Source: Plantago ovata
Taxonomy: Eukaryota > Streptophyta > Magnoliopsida > Lamiales > Plantaginaceae
Length of the DNA: 64,000 bases
Assembly (NCBI GenBank): GCA_028274465.1
Contig: CM051457.1
Span: 58,017,550 to 58,081,549, forward strand
Direction of reading: 5' to 3'
The notes under the pieces are model-generated. The model saw only the letters and a program-made list of their open reading frames with translations. It ran no database searches and was not told where the DNA came from. The translations under genes were made by a program, and so were the position numbers. Positions 22,278 to 31,683 of this stretch are shown piece by piece; within the stretch, counting starts at the first letter, position 1, and each line of letters begins with the position of its first letter.

Positions 22278-22583
22278 TGTAACATACCGTTTTTCTTAAA
22301 TTTAATTTTATTCATTAACACAGATTTTTTTTTAAAAATAATTAATTACCTGAATAATTTATTTATTGGGTGAATTAATTATTCATTTTTCGTACCCGCG
22401 TTATTGAATCTGAACTAGAAGGCTTAAATTGTCTAGTGGGTCCTTTACTTTCGATGTTGGGCTGAGTGGGTGCTTCCACTTTGCAAGAATGAAATTTGAG
22501 CCCAATTAACGTGGCCCAAGCCTTGGCCCAAGTTCATTCATCTGGCCCATTGTGTGGCCCAACCTCAGCTGGCCCATTAGCTC

Positions 22584-22605
22584 AAACCCTAACCCTAACC
22601 CTAAA
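22584..22605 (+). promoter_or_regulatory. Telo-box cluster in LTR E
   Basis: Three consecutive CCCTAA repeats preceded by AAA. Located about 300 bases into the LTR and directly upstream of a CT-rich tract, the arrangement seen near transcription starts of many plant housekeeping genes. Confidence 0.5.
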
Positions 22606-23805
22606 CTAACACCCACCTTTCCCTCATTTCACTCTCACGCCTCCACACCAAAAGAAAACAGAGAAAGAATTTATTCTCTGCCTCCTTCACTCTCTCTCGC
22701 CGACGCCGTCTACCAACTCCGATCCATCTGGCCGTCGCCGATTTGATTCCTTCCGTTCCGTTGCTCCGATCCGATTCCGCCCGTGCCGATCTGCAGCGTC
22801 CGCGCCGCCGATCCCGACTGCGCCGCCGATCCCGTCCGCGCCGCCGTCCATCTCGGTCCCGATCCGTTTTCCGTTCGCTGCGCTCAGTTCCGTCCGTGCC
22901 CGCGCCCGCGCCCGTTCCGCGCCCCTGCTCTGTTCTTCTCTATCCCGGCCCGATCCGTTCCAGCTCCGTCCCGCTCGAACCTGGTCTTGTTTCCGATCCG
23001 TTCTAGTTCGGTAAGTAGTGAATCTCTATTTCGGTTAATTCTGGGTTCGATTAGTTTTGGAGATCTTGATTTGATCTCTTCGCTTTTGTTGATTCGCAGT
23101 TCGGTTTCCCCGTTCCTTGTTCTGATTCGCCCGATTCAACCGCCCGGTTCCGTTTCTGTTGGTCCTGCGTCGATCCAGCTCCATTCCATTTTTTGCTCGA
23201 ATCCCCTGTTTTCGTTCAAAGGTAAAATATGCTTCGTTTTTCGTTACCTTTTTTCTTTCGTGGACGATTATGCCCCTGAACGTTTCTGGCCGTGTTGAAC
23301 CAAACCTCCTGAACCTTAACTTGGCCTTGTATGTTGTCCAAATGTGGACAAATTCGGACTCGTATTGACTCACTTGGACCTTGATTAACTTATTTGAGAA
23401 AACTTGAGTACTGATTTGTTATGACTAGAACCTTTGAGGATTGTTTTGGGATTTCTGGAAACTTGAAGGATCTTTTTGCAATTTGTATTTGACCAGTGTT
23501 GACTGACCTTGGACTAGATTAGAAGTTCCATTGCTAGAGGTCTGTTTTGCGTATTCTGAAACTTATGACGTTTAATTTTAGTTTCTGTTTTGTAAAAGGA
23601 CTTTACTACAATTTCTGTTTTGAGGATAAAATGGTGATTTCACGTGTTCTAGACTAAACTGTTGAACTGAGTTTTCCTCTGATTTTGTTGAAAGCTTGAA
23701 ATCATTTTGCAATTTACTATACTGAGGGTGTTTTAGTAATTTTAAAAGTTGATTTCTCAAAACTGTACAATTAAGTACTTTATGTCTTGGGTTTTAAAAC
23801 TACTT

Positions 23806-23842
23806 GACTTGCTAGCCTAGTTGGTTCGAGTCCCTCCTTAGC
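23806..23842 (+). repeat. Shortened tRNA-like module in LTR E
   Basis: Intact A box TAGCCTAGTTGG is followed at once by TTCGAGTCCC, so the roughly 38 bases between A and B boxes in the B, A and L copies have been lost. Confidence 0.5.
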
Positions 23843-24952
23843 CACTTCCTTTTTCGACAGTTTAGTTTCACGGTTTAAACTTTCGTTTCGACTTTTAGTT
23901 AGTAACGCTAGTCTTCTTGTCTAGGTGATTCGTCCGTTGCTCCGTGACCTTCTGTCCTTTTTGTGGTTCTTGCTCGCTCGCGCTAAGGTGAGTGTTCACC
24001 CCAAAACTTATCTATTTGCGAAAACCTGGAAGGCTATGTGATAATTTGTATCTATTACTATATATTCTGTTATACCGTATGCTTCCGCGTAAAAGTAACT
24101 AAGCCCTAAGTATGGCTATTTACTTATCTTGTTTGTTGCTACTCTGTTCTGGATTAACTCTTCTGCAGGAACAATTCTCGATGTTTCGAGATCTGATTAT
24201 TATCTGTCTGTTCTGTATTTGTATCTGTTCCGTCTGTTTCTGTGTGACCGGTCGATCAGGTCGTAATTAGATAGGCTTGGGTAGTAGAGGACTATCGGGT
24301 TTGCTTGGTTATTGCCTAGTCTAATCCCTTTTAGGCGCGAGGCAGAAGTCGCTGAGGTCTATTAGGGTCGTAGGTTCTGTTTCCCCAAAGTACACGGGGG
24401 TTTTTGTTTTTGTCCGGAGTTGTATACCCTCTGGAGGGAGCTATAAGGGCAATCTGTGGAGTAGGATCAATAAGGCGGGTTGCACCAACGGACTTCGACT
24501 TATCTGTTCTGTCTTTCTGTTCTGTTATCTGTTTTGTTTGCTATTTTATCTGCTGCAAAGGATTTTGATTTCAAAAATTGTTTACTTTCTGTTTGTTAAC
24601 TTAGAACCTCACTGAGATCCTTTATCTCACGCTCTCTTTGTTTTCAAAAATTCCTTCCTTCCAGGTACTACTGAGGATGCACGCGTGTAGGATGCCAGCG
24701 ACTAAGAGAAGGGTCTGGGATGTCTATGGGGATTTGTGTTTGTTTTTAAAATAAGAAGATGAACCTTTTTACTTTCTTCGCTAGTTGTTATTCTTTTGAC
24801 TTCTAAGTTATCGTTGAATTTTTACTTGATTCTGTTAGCTCTATGGCGCCAAATATTGTTATGACATTTATTGCCGACCGTTACTTTTAAAATTATTTTG
24901 GATTTTCTCTTTTCAAGAAATTTATTTTGTTTTTAAAACCGATATCGTTACA

Positions 24953-26627
24953 CTTGCTCAGTACTACTGGTATTTTGTTGTGTCTCTGCTGAGATTGGTT
25001 CATCAGCAACTGCTTGTTCAGCATTGCTGGTTTGAGATAACTCATCAGCAGGCACAGGAAGTTGCATAGTTTCACCAACATCCGGAGAAACTGCGTCTTT
25101 TGCTGGAAATTCTTTATCCTGAACTATATTTATCTTGTCATGACTCGGGGGAGGAGAGTCATTGTCAGAATCATCATTTAGTTCAATTGAATTGACTTGC
25201 CTAGCATCAGATTCAGTTCTTTGCTCGTGTATGAGTAACTTCTTCATACATTCTGATATTTCTTCTTCAGCAGGAACCCCTTGTGACTTTTCATAGAATA
25301 CAACATGCACTGATTCTTCGATCTTTTGTGCCTTTTTGTTGTAAACTCTATAAACTTTACTATGCAAGGAGTAACCAAGAAATATCGCTTCTGCTTTTGT
25401 TTGAAACGTTCTTAAGTATTCTCTACCATTGTTAAGAACAAAACACTTACAACCAAATACTCTTAGATGGGTGATGTTCGTAGGTCTTCCAACAAATAAC
25501 TCATAGGGAGTTTTGTTGTATTCCTTAGTAATCAAACATTTGTTTTGAGTATAGCAGGCGGTATTAATCGCTTCTACCCAATAAGTATAGCAGGCGGTAT
25601 TAATCGCTTCTACCCAATAAGTTTCGCTTATTTCAGTGTCAGCAAGCGTTGTTCTTGCTGCTTCCTTAAGGGTGCGATTCTTCCTTTCAGCAACACCATT
25701 TTGTTGTGGTATCCTTACTGAGGATAACTGATGTTGTATGCCTTTTGAAGTGCAATACTCAGTTATGTATTGGTTCACAAACTCAGTACCATGGTCTGTT
25801 CTTATGACTTTTACATTGTCATTTTTCATGACTTCAAGCTTATTCAGCAAGTTAGGTATTTCAGTCCTTGTTTCAGACTTGTGTTTGATAAATACTACCC
25901 AACTGAATCTTGAATAGTCATCTACCACAACCAGACCATACTTCTTACCAGCATAGCTTGTCGAAGAAGATTCAAACAAGTCCATGTGCAAGAGTTGTAA
26001 AGGTTTTGTAGTTGACGGTACTGCCATGTTCTTAACAGAAGATTTGGTTTGCTTTCGTTGCTGACATGCATTGCAAACACCATCCTTCTTGAAAGTAACC
26101 TTAGGTAATCCAACTACAAGTGCCTTTTTAGACAGCTTATTCAGCGTCTTGAAGTTTAGGTGACTTGTTCGTTTATGCCATAACCATGCTTTTTCAGAAA
26201 GGCAATCATGATATGAGATAAGACATTTTTCAACGATTGTTGAAGACCAATCTACAGTATACAAACCTCCTGATCTTCTAGCAACCATAATAACCTTGTT
26301 TGTCTCAAAGTCTATAAGTTTACATTCATCACTTTTGATTTTGATGAAGTAACCTTTATCAACGAATTGACTCATGGTGAAAAGGTTAAACTTAAGATTT
26401 TTGACATAAAGAACTCCCGAAATGGTAATGCATCCTAACTTCACGTCACCATAACCTTTTGTAGAACCGAAGCCTCCACCATCAAATCTTATTGTTGGAC
26501 CTTTAGACCACCGTCTATAGTTTATAAGGTTTTTCTTGTTGCCCGTCATGTGCTTTCCACAACCATTGTCAAAGTGCCAAATTGCATTGTTTGTCTCCGT
26601 GGCTGAAGTCTGCACAATCAAGAGCAA
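24953..26627 (-). pseudogene. Protease-integrase of copia F, interrupted by LTR E
   Basis: 559-residue frame whose final stop is supplied by the first bases of LTR E. The protease site reads HFDNGCGKHMTG, with Asn where Ser or Thr is expected, so it is probably inactive. The integrase zinc finger (HKRTSHLNF...CNACQQRK), the core with HMDLFESSS, VVDDYSRFSW and RTDHGTEF, and the AERKNRTLKE motif are all recognisable. A 36-bp in-frame duplication (25550-25621) repeats 12 residues, TYWVEAINTACY. The C-terminal acidic region (DDSDNDSPPPS) leads to the RT half, now beyond E and G. Confidence 0.9.
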
Positions 26628-26632
26628 ACAAG

Positions 26633-27829
26633 TTAATTATCCAATATTGGATGTCCATTAACATGTTCAAGAATGCGTCCAGTGGAAACCCAAGTCTTGA
26701 GTTTTTCAACTTTGACTTGTTTTCTACTTGTTGAGGAACTAGAAGGTTTTGAGCCGAAAGACTTTTGATTAGTGCTGATCAAATCCACTTTCTGATGTGG
26801 TGTCTTGCTCGGTTGACCTTTTTGCTGAACATACTTTTCAGTAAGTTCTTTTCTGGAAAGGTTCCTTCTAGTCCTAGCGTTTTGAGTTTTGTCAGAACTC
26901 TTACGCTTGGTTTTATTCATCTCTTTTAAGTATCTTTGCTGACTTTGCTTATACTCATGAAAAAGTTGACTTTGCTTGGTTTTGAAACCGAGTCCACTTT
27001 TCGGAGAATGCTGAGCTTTTGTCTCAGCAACCTTACTTAATTCAGGTTTGTCAGCAGAGGTCTTCTGATTCTGATTACTTTTAGTAATCTTGCCGTTTGA
27101 CTTAACAAATTGCTTTTCAGCAACTTGTTTGGCGGAATGCTTTACAACATCCTTTTTCTTTACAGTTTGCTTTTCAGCAACCTGTTTTCCTTTTAAAGTC
27201 TTGTTACTTTGAGTAGCAACAGAGGGCTTTATGGTCGTAGGTACTTGATTGCGTTTTTCAGCAACCTTAGATTGACCAATCTGATAGAGTTCTGGCTGAC
27301 CACTATCAGTTGCATGTACAAAGGTAATTGGTGATTTGTCTTTAGTCAAGATTATTACATCATCACCTTCATACGTTGCACCTAAACCTTCTTTCTGAGA
27401 TGGATCTCTCATATAAGAGTTTAGTTCAGTCAGCGTATTACTTGCATCAACATAAGATTTGAAATTGATTTTCATCTTTTTCATTTCTTGTATTTCAACA
27501 AGCAACTTTAGAATTGAGGACTGATACTCTTCCAATTCTATTGCCATTTGAGAATTCTTCTCTGTAGCTTCAGCAATCAACTTCTTGAGATGCGATATTG
27601 CAGCATCCTTCTTTTCTGACTCTTCTTTCAGCAAAGCATACTTTTCAGTGGTTTGCTTGGTCAGAGTTTCAACATTCTGTAGTTTCTCTTGCTGTTTGCT
27701 CAGAGTTTTCTCAAATCTTTCGATTTCTCCTTGAATTCTATCAAGGTCAATATCATCTTCACTTTCTGAATCAGAGTCAGAGATAGGAGTGTTTACCTGA
27801 CCGGCCATGAGGCAGATAGTTTGACACAT
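26633..27829 (-). pseudogene. Gag C-terminal / coiled-coil linker of copia F
   Basis: 398-residue frame between gag and protease, in a different frame from either neighbour. Begins with an acidic segment (SDSDSESEDDIDLD), then about 90 residues of heptad-like E/K/L-rich coiled coil, then a Lys/Gln/Ser-rich region with the repeated motif VAEK. No catalytic domain. Overlap with the gag frame (27777-27829) suggests one indel split an originally continuous protein. Confidence 0.72.
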
Positions 27830-29048
27830 CTGGATAAGCTTCCATAGTTATTCCACAAACTTCCTTGCCAATCTCTAGATCAAGAGTGGCTTTTTCTTCT
27901 TCAGTGTCTGATCTCTCTACCTCACTGTCTTCAGAGCTAATATCAATGCACAACCCATCGATTTTTGCTTGAAGCTTCTTCTTTTCTTCAGCGATCAAAG
28001 CCCTTTTGAACTTCTTCTTCTTCTCAGCAGATTTACCTTTCAGCAAAGGACAATTTGCTTTGAAGTGTCCAGGCTTCTTACAATAAAAGCAGAGATCATT
28101 TCCAACTGCTGGATCTTCAGAGGAGTTTGCTTGCTGAGCCTGCTTGTTCAGCGAGCTAGCCTCATTCTTGTATTTATGGTAGTTGTTACCAAGATACTTT
28201 TTCAGCTTCTCTTTTGCTTTTCGCCTTTCAAGTTCCTTACTGATGAATTTCTTCATGTCTGATCTCTCTACCTCACTGTCTTCAGAGCTAGTATCAATGC
28301 ACAACGCATCGATTTTTGCTTGAAGCTTCTTCTTTTCTTCAGCGATCAAAGCCCTTTTGAACTTCTTCTTCTTTTTAGCAGATTTACCTTTCATCAAAGG
28401 ACAATTTGCTTTGAAGTGTCCAGGCTTCTTGCAATAAAAGCAGAGATCATTTCCAACTGCTGGTTCTTCAGAGGAGTTTGCTTGCTGAGCCTGCTTGTTC
28501 AGCGAGCTAGCCTCATTCTTGTATTTATGGTAGTTGTTACCAAGATACTTTTTCAGCTTCTCTTTTGCTTTTCGCCTTTCAAGTTCCTTAGTGATGAATT
28601 TCTTCATGTTTTTAATAACTAAAGCATTTTGATCAGCAGGCTCTTTATCATTCTTCTTTTCAGAAGATGACGGCTTTGTAGCAAGAGCAATGTTTTGCGA
28701 TTTTTCAGCAAACACATTTTCTCTTTGCTTTGTCTCGTAGTTGACAGTAGCAAGATGAGAGAACAACTCTGTAGGTGTGATATTTGGCATTCCTTGATTA
28801 TAGTAGAAATTCTGAGTATGGATCCCTTCTTGGTTCAGACTTCTAATAATGGTTTTCACCTTCTCAGAATTTGAATAGAGGTTTCCAACTCCTAAGGCAG
28901 CCATCTCACTTACTAGAGTTGTGAATCTGAAATCCAAGTCTTCTAGTGATTCATTTGTACCTTGTTTAAAGTTTTGGAATTTTAACTTAAGCACTTCGAG
29001 TTTGTTTTCCTTGGTTTCGTCAGATCCAGCGCAAAGATCTTGAACCAT
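27777..29048 (-). CDS. gag: Gag of copia F with duplicated zinc-knuckle block
   Basis: 423 residues. The N-terminal half is gag-like (FQNFKQGTNESLEDL, SEKVKTIIRSLN). Then come two almost identical 117-residue blocks (28607-28257 and 28256-27906), each with a basic helix KELERRKAKEKLKKYL, a CCHC knuckle CFYCKKPGHFKANC and an acidic SSEDSEVERSD tail. A normal copia Gag has one such block. The frame runs past the second block, and ends 52 bases inside the next one. No obvious stop before that. Whether residues upstream of this ATG were also coding cannot be excluded. Confidence 0.85.
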   Translation of the reverse strand: MVQDLCAGSDETKENKLEVLKLKFQNFKQGTNESLEDLDFRFTTLVSEMAALGVGNLYSNSEKVKTIIRSLNQEGIHTQNFYYNQGMPNITPTELFSHLATVNYETKQRENVFAEKSQNIALATKPSSSEKKNDKEPADQNALVIKNMKKFITKELERRKAKEKLKKYLGNNYHKYKNEASSLNKQAQQANSSEEPAVGNDLCFYCKKPGHFKANCPLMKGKSAKKKKKFKRALIAEEKKKLQAKIDALCIDTSSEDSEVERSDMKKFISKELERRKAKEKLKKYLGNNYHKYKNEASSLNKQAQQANSSEDPAVGNDLCFYCKKPGHFKANCPLLKGKSAEKKKKFKRALIAEEKKKLQAKIDGLCIDISSEDSEVERSDTEEEKATLDLEIGKEVCGITMEAYPDVSNYLPHGRSGKHSYL

Positions 29049-29183
29049 TTTCCAGCTTCAGCAAGGGAGCGTCTCCTAAAGACATCCTGTCAGCAAAAGA
29101 CTACCAAACTGATCAAGTGAGAGTGATTTACGGAAAGCACCTAAGGAGATCTAGGTTCAGTGCTGAAGGTTAAAGAACCTCCA

Positions 29184-29195
29184 GCTCTGATACCA
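29184..29195 (-). promoter_or_regulatory. Primer-binding site of copia F
   Basis: TGGTATCAGAGC on the minus strand, two bases after the 5' LTR end; complementary to initiator tRNA-Met as usual in copia elements. Confidence 0.92.
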
Positions 29196-29197
29196 CT

Positions 29198-30698
29198 TGT
29201 TGGTCCCTTTAAACAACAAGAAAAGACTAGAGGGGGAGGGTGCGGGTGAATAGTCTTTTCAAACTTTCATCGTTTAAAAACTTTCTCAGCAAGTGCTTAT
29301 TACTTTTCAGTAATGAGTTTGCTGATACTTAACTTTCTCAGCAAGTACTAGTTACTTTTCAGTAACGAGTTTTACTGGTATTTTAAAAACGGAGTGCGGA
29401 AATCTTTATCCAATAAGTACTTTTCAGAGAGTACTAGTTTCAGCAAGTGAGCAGAGTGGCAGTGTATAATAAGTAAAGCTTGCTTAAAACTAAATGCGGT
29501 AAAAATAAGCTTGAGGTTCTGAGAGTAGCGTAATCTCTCCACTAATCCACTTTGTGCTTTCTAGGACTGAATCCACTAAGATAAGTTTGAGGTTCCTTAC
29601 AACACCTATCTGTAATCATTCTTCAGAAACCAAAGCACACTTGCTTCGTTTCCAACCTAACTAGAGAACGAAACCTTGTTCTCCACCAAACTTCTGACAC
29701 TTAATCAGCAAAGCTATGCTTGATTAATTCCCCCTGAATTTCACGCCTAAAAACGGGTGTTTATCAGTTAGAGAGGTTTGGGATGAGATGACTTGAGTAT
29801 AACTTATTTAGCTATAGCAAGTTATATAAGAAACAAAACTTGGAATACTTTTCAGTAAACAAGTTAAGTTGTTTCTGGTGTCAAGACTTGTTCTTGTTCG
29901 AAAGAAAGAACACTTAACTAATTTCTTAGCCGTGAATGTTCTACTTCTTCAAAAGTAGCTTTTGTTTCAAGCATAAGTCTTGGAACGGATCAATAGGCAG
30001 TAAAGAGTATGGAAGATGAGTGTTTAAGCACAAGTGAGAGTTTGATCACGTTGTTGACACACTTCAACTCTTTGCCGGATGACCTCTATTTATAGTGAAT
30101 CAAGGGAGCCGTTTGAAGTTCAAATTCTAAGGCTTTGTTCCTTAAGATGTCACTATCTTGCTTTTGTACTTTCAGCAGCGTCCTTCATTTGTCTTCTAGT
30201 CTTCATGTCTTCGCGTGCTTACTTTGCATTTAATGTTCTTTGAATCGAATTCAAATGTGAACGTTGGAGCCGAAATGCAAGTACTTTCAGCAAGGAGGTA
30301 ATATGTATTTCAGCAAGCGGTCAGTCTCAGTTTCAGCAAGCACAACCTACTCTGTCATATAGATTTTCACTTATGCGAGCTGTTGCTGAAATTTCCACTT
30401 TCTGAGCAACATGTGCCTTTGTAGATACCTTTCTCAGAATTCTTAATAAGTCTTCAGTCTTCAAATCTTCAAGTTTTTGAGCGGTTCTAGTGCTTCAATA
30501 GTTCATTTGTAAAAACAAAGTACATCATCAACAACACTAAAGCACCTAACTAGTACCTACACTAAGTCTTCAGCAAACGTTCCTCTTTTACAATGTCTTT
30601 AAAATTCTAAATTCCTATGGACCTTAAGAGTACTAGTTACTAGACTTTCCTTAATTTAGCATGGTTAATTGCTCATCAGAATTACAAGTTTCCTAACA
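29198..30698 (-). repeat. 5' LTR of copia F
   Basis: About 1.5 kb. Its end next to the primer site is certain (TGTTGGTCCC on the plus strand); the outer end is placed at TTTCCTAACA (30698) because this gives TGTTAGG...CCAACA on the sense strand. It is rich in the decamer TTTCAGCAAG and variants (29283, 29340, 29440, 30292, 30311, 30331, 30591). A second copy of its inner end is at 61684. Confidence 0.8.
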
Positions 30699-31674
30699 AA
30701 ACTTTACACTAATCCTAAATTGTATAAGGAAAATAATTAAAATTGTACACTAATCCTAAATTGTATAAGGAAAATAATTAAACTTTACACTATTGTGCAT
30801 GGCTCACACTATTGCGGCTATGATCGAGACTTGACTGATCCGTTCTTCCTAACTTGAATGTTCTGTAGTTCCTTCATTTTCTTCAAAACTAACTCTTGGA
30901 TCAATTCTTCTGATTCTTGATTGTTGTTCTCTTCAATAAAATATGTCCAGCTTTTTTATTCTCATTATGCGCCTAATACAGTTCTTGTTTTGGTGTGACG
31001 CATGTGGCTATTCGACAAAATTAAAACCTTCCACCTCACATTCTTGATTTGTTGTGCATGGCTACCTCCCACCTTGCATTCTTGATCTGTTGTGCATGGC
31101 TCACATGCACCAATGTACCATGCAACGAATTATATCCGTCTGAGGATTGACTGAATTCGTTCATCATGACCTGAGTGTTTTTGTTGTCCCTTTATCTTCT
31201 TTAGAACCAATTCTTGGGTCAATTCATCTTATTCTTGTTTCTTACAAAACCACCTCCTTTTGTGTTTTCGTTCTTGAATGGGATAAGACTTAGTGTGTTT
31301 TTTTGATATTTTTGTTTTCTTCCTTACTTTACTAAAATAAAATAGAATAGAAAAAGTCCAACTTTTTATTCTCATTATGATTTTTCCTTATATTTTTTAA
31401 TAAAAAATCATTTGGCACAATCCAAACACAATAGTTGTTCCAAAGTAATAGTGAAATAATCTTTTAGAACGAAATTATTTTTCTATATTATCATGGAATA
31501 TGGAGTAATTATGTTGAATTATCTTAAATTGTTTATCAATAATATTTTCATGCAATAAATTTTAGTTTTCCTTATTTACATAAATTCTATAAAATAAATG
31601 AAATAATCCCGCAAGTGCAACCACGGTTCTAATGTATCACGGATAATGTTTTCAAATACAATAATAAAAGAGCT
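30699..31674. other. Non-coding interval with two duplications
   Basis: No gene seen. It begins with a 41-bp tandem duplication (30704-30785, ACACTAATCCTAAATTGT...). A diverged duplication follows: GCATGGCTCACA... with GATTGACTGAATTCGTTC-like text at 30796-30918 and again at 31094-31240. The rest is AT-rich. Probably decayed transposon sequence of unknown type. Confidence 0.5.
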
Positions 31675-31683
31675 AATCCTAGT

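Larger units (their letters stand above)
22278..24952 (+). mobile_element. LTR E: complete solo LTR (Ty3/gypsy, Tekay-type) nested in F
   Basis: 2,675 bp, TGTAACATACCG...CGTTACA, flanked by a perfect CTTGC duplication (22273-22277, 24953-24957). No internal region. Order on the sense strand: AT-rich start, telo-boxes (22584-22605), CT-rich tract (22610-22720), GC-rich block (22740-23000), a good splice-donor match GTAAGT at 23011, then AT-richer DNA, a shortened tRNA-like module near 23810-23840, and the conserved 3' half. Reference copy for reading A, B, H and L. Confidence 0.96.
13765..30698 (-). mobile_element. Element F: copia retrotransposon (SIRE/Maximus-like), interrupted by A, G and E
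   Basis: Host element of the left nest. Reading on the minus strand: 5' LTR 30698-29198, primer site, gag, coiled-coil linker, protease-integrase (to 24953), a short piece 22277-22160 between E and G, then RT and RNase H from 15304 to 13765, where solo LTR A cuts it off. The rest of RNase H and the 3' LTR lie outside the window. Order protease-integrase-RT-RNase H defines Ty1/copia. The SIRE/Maximus label is inferred from the gag style, long LTR and the RT motif YVDDIIFGS; it is tentative. Confidence 0.88.

Noticed and set aside
22584..22605. Telomere array
   Set aside because: Only three repeats, inside an LTR and present at the same place in sister copies; better read as a telo-box.
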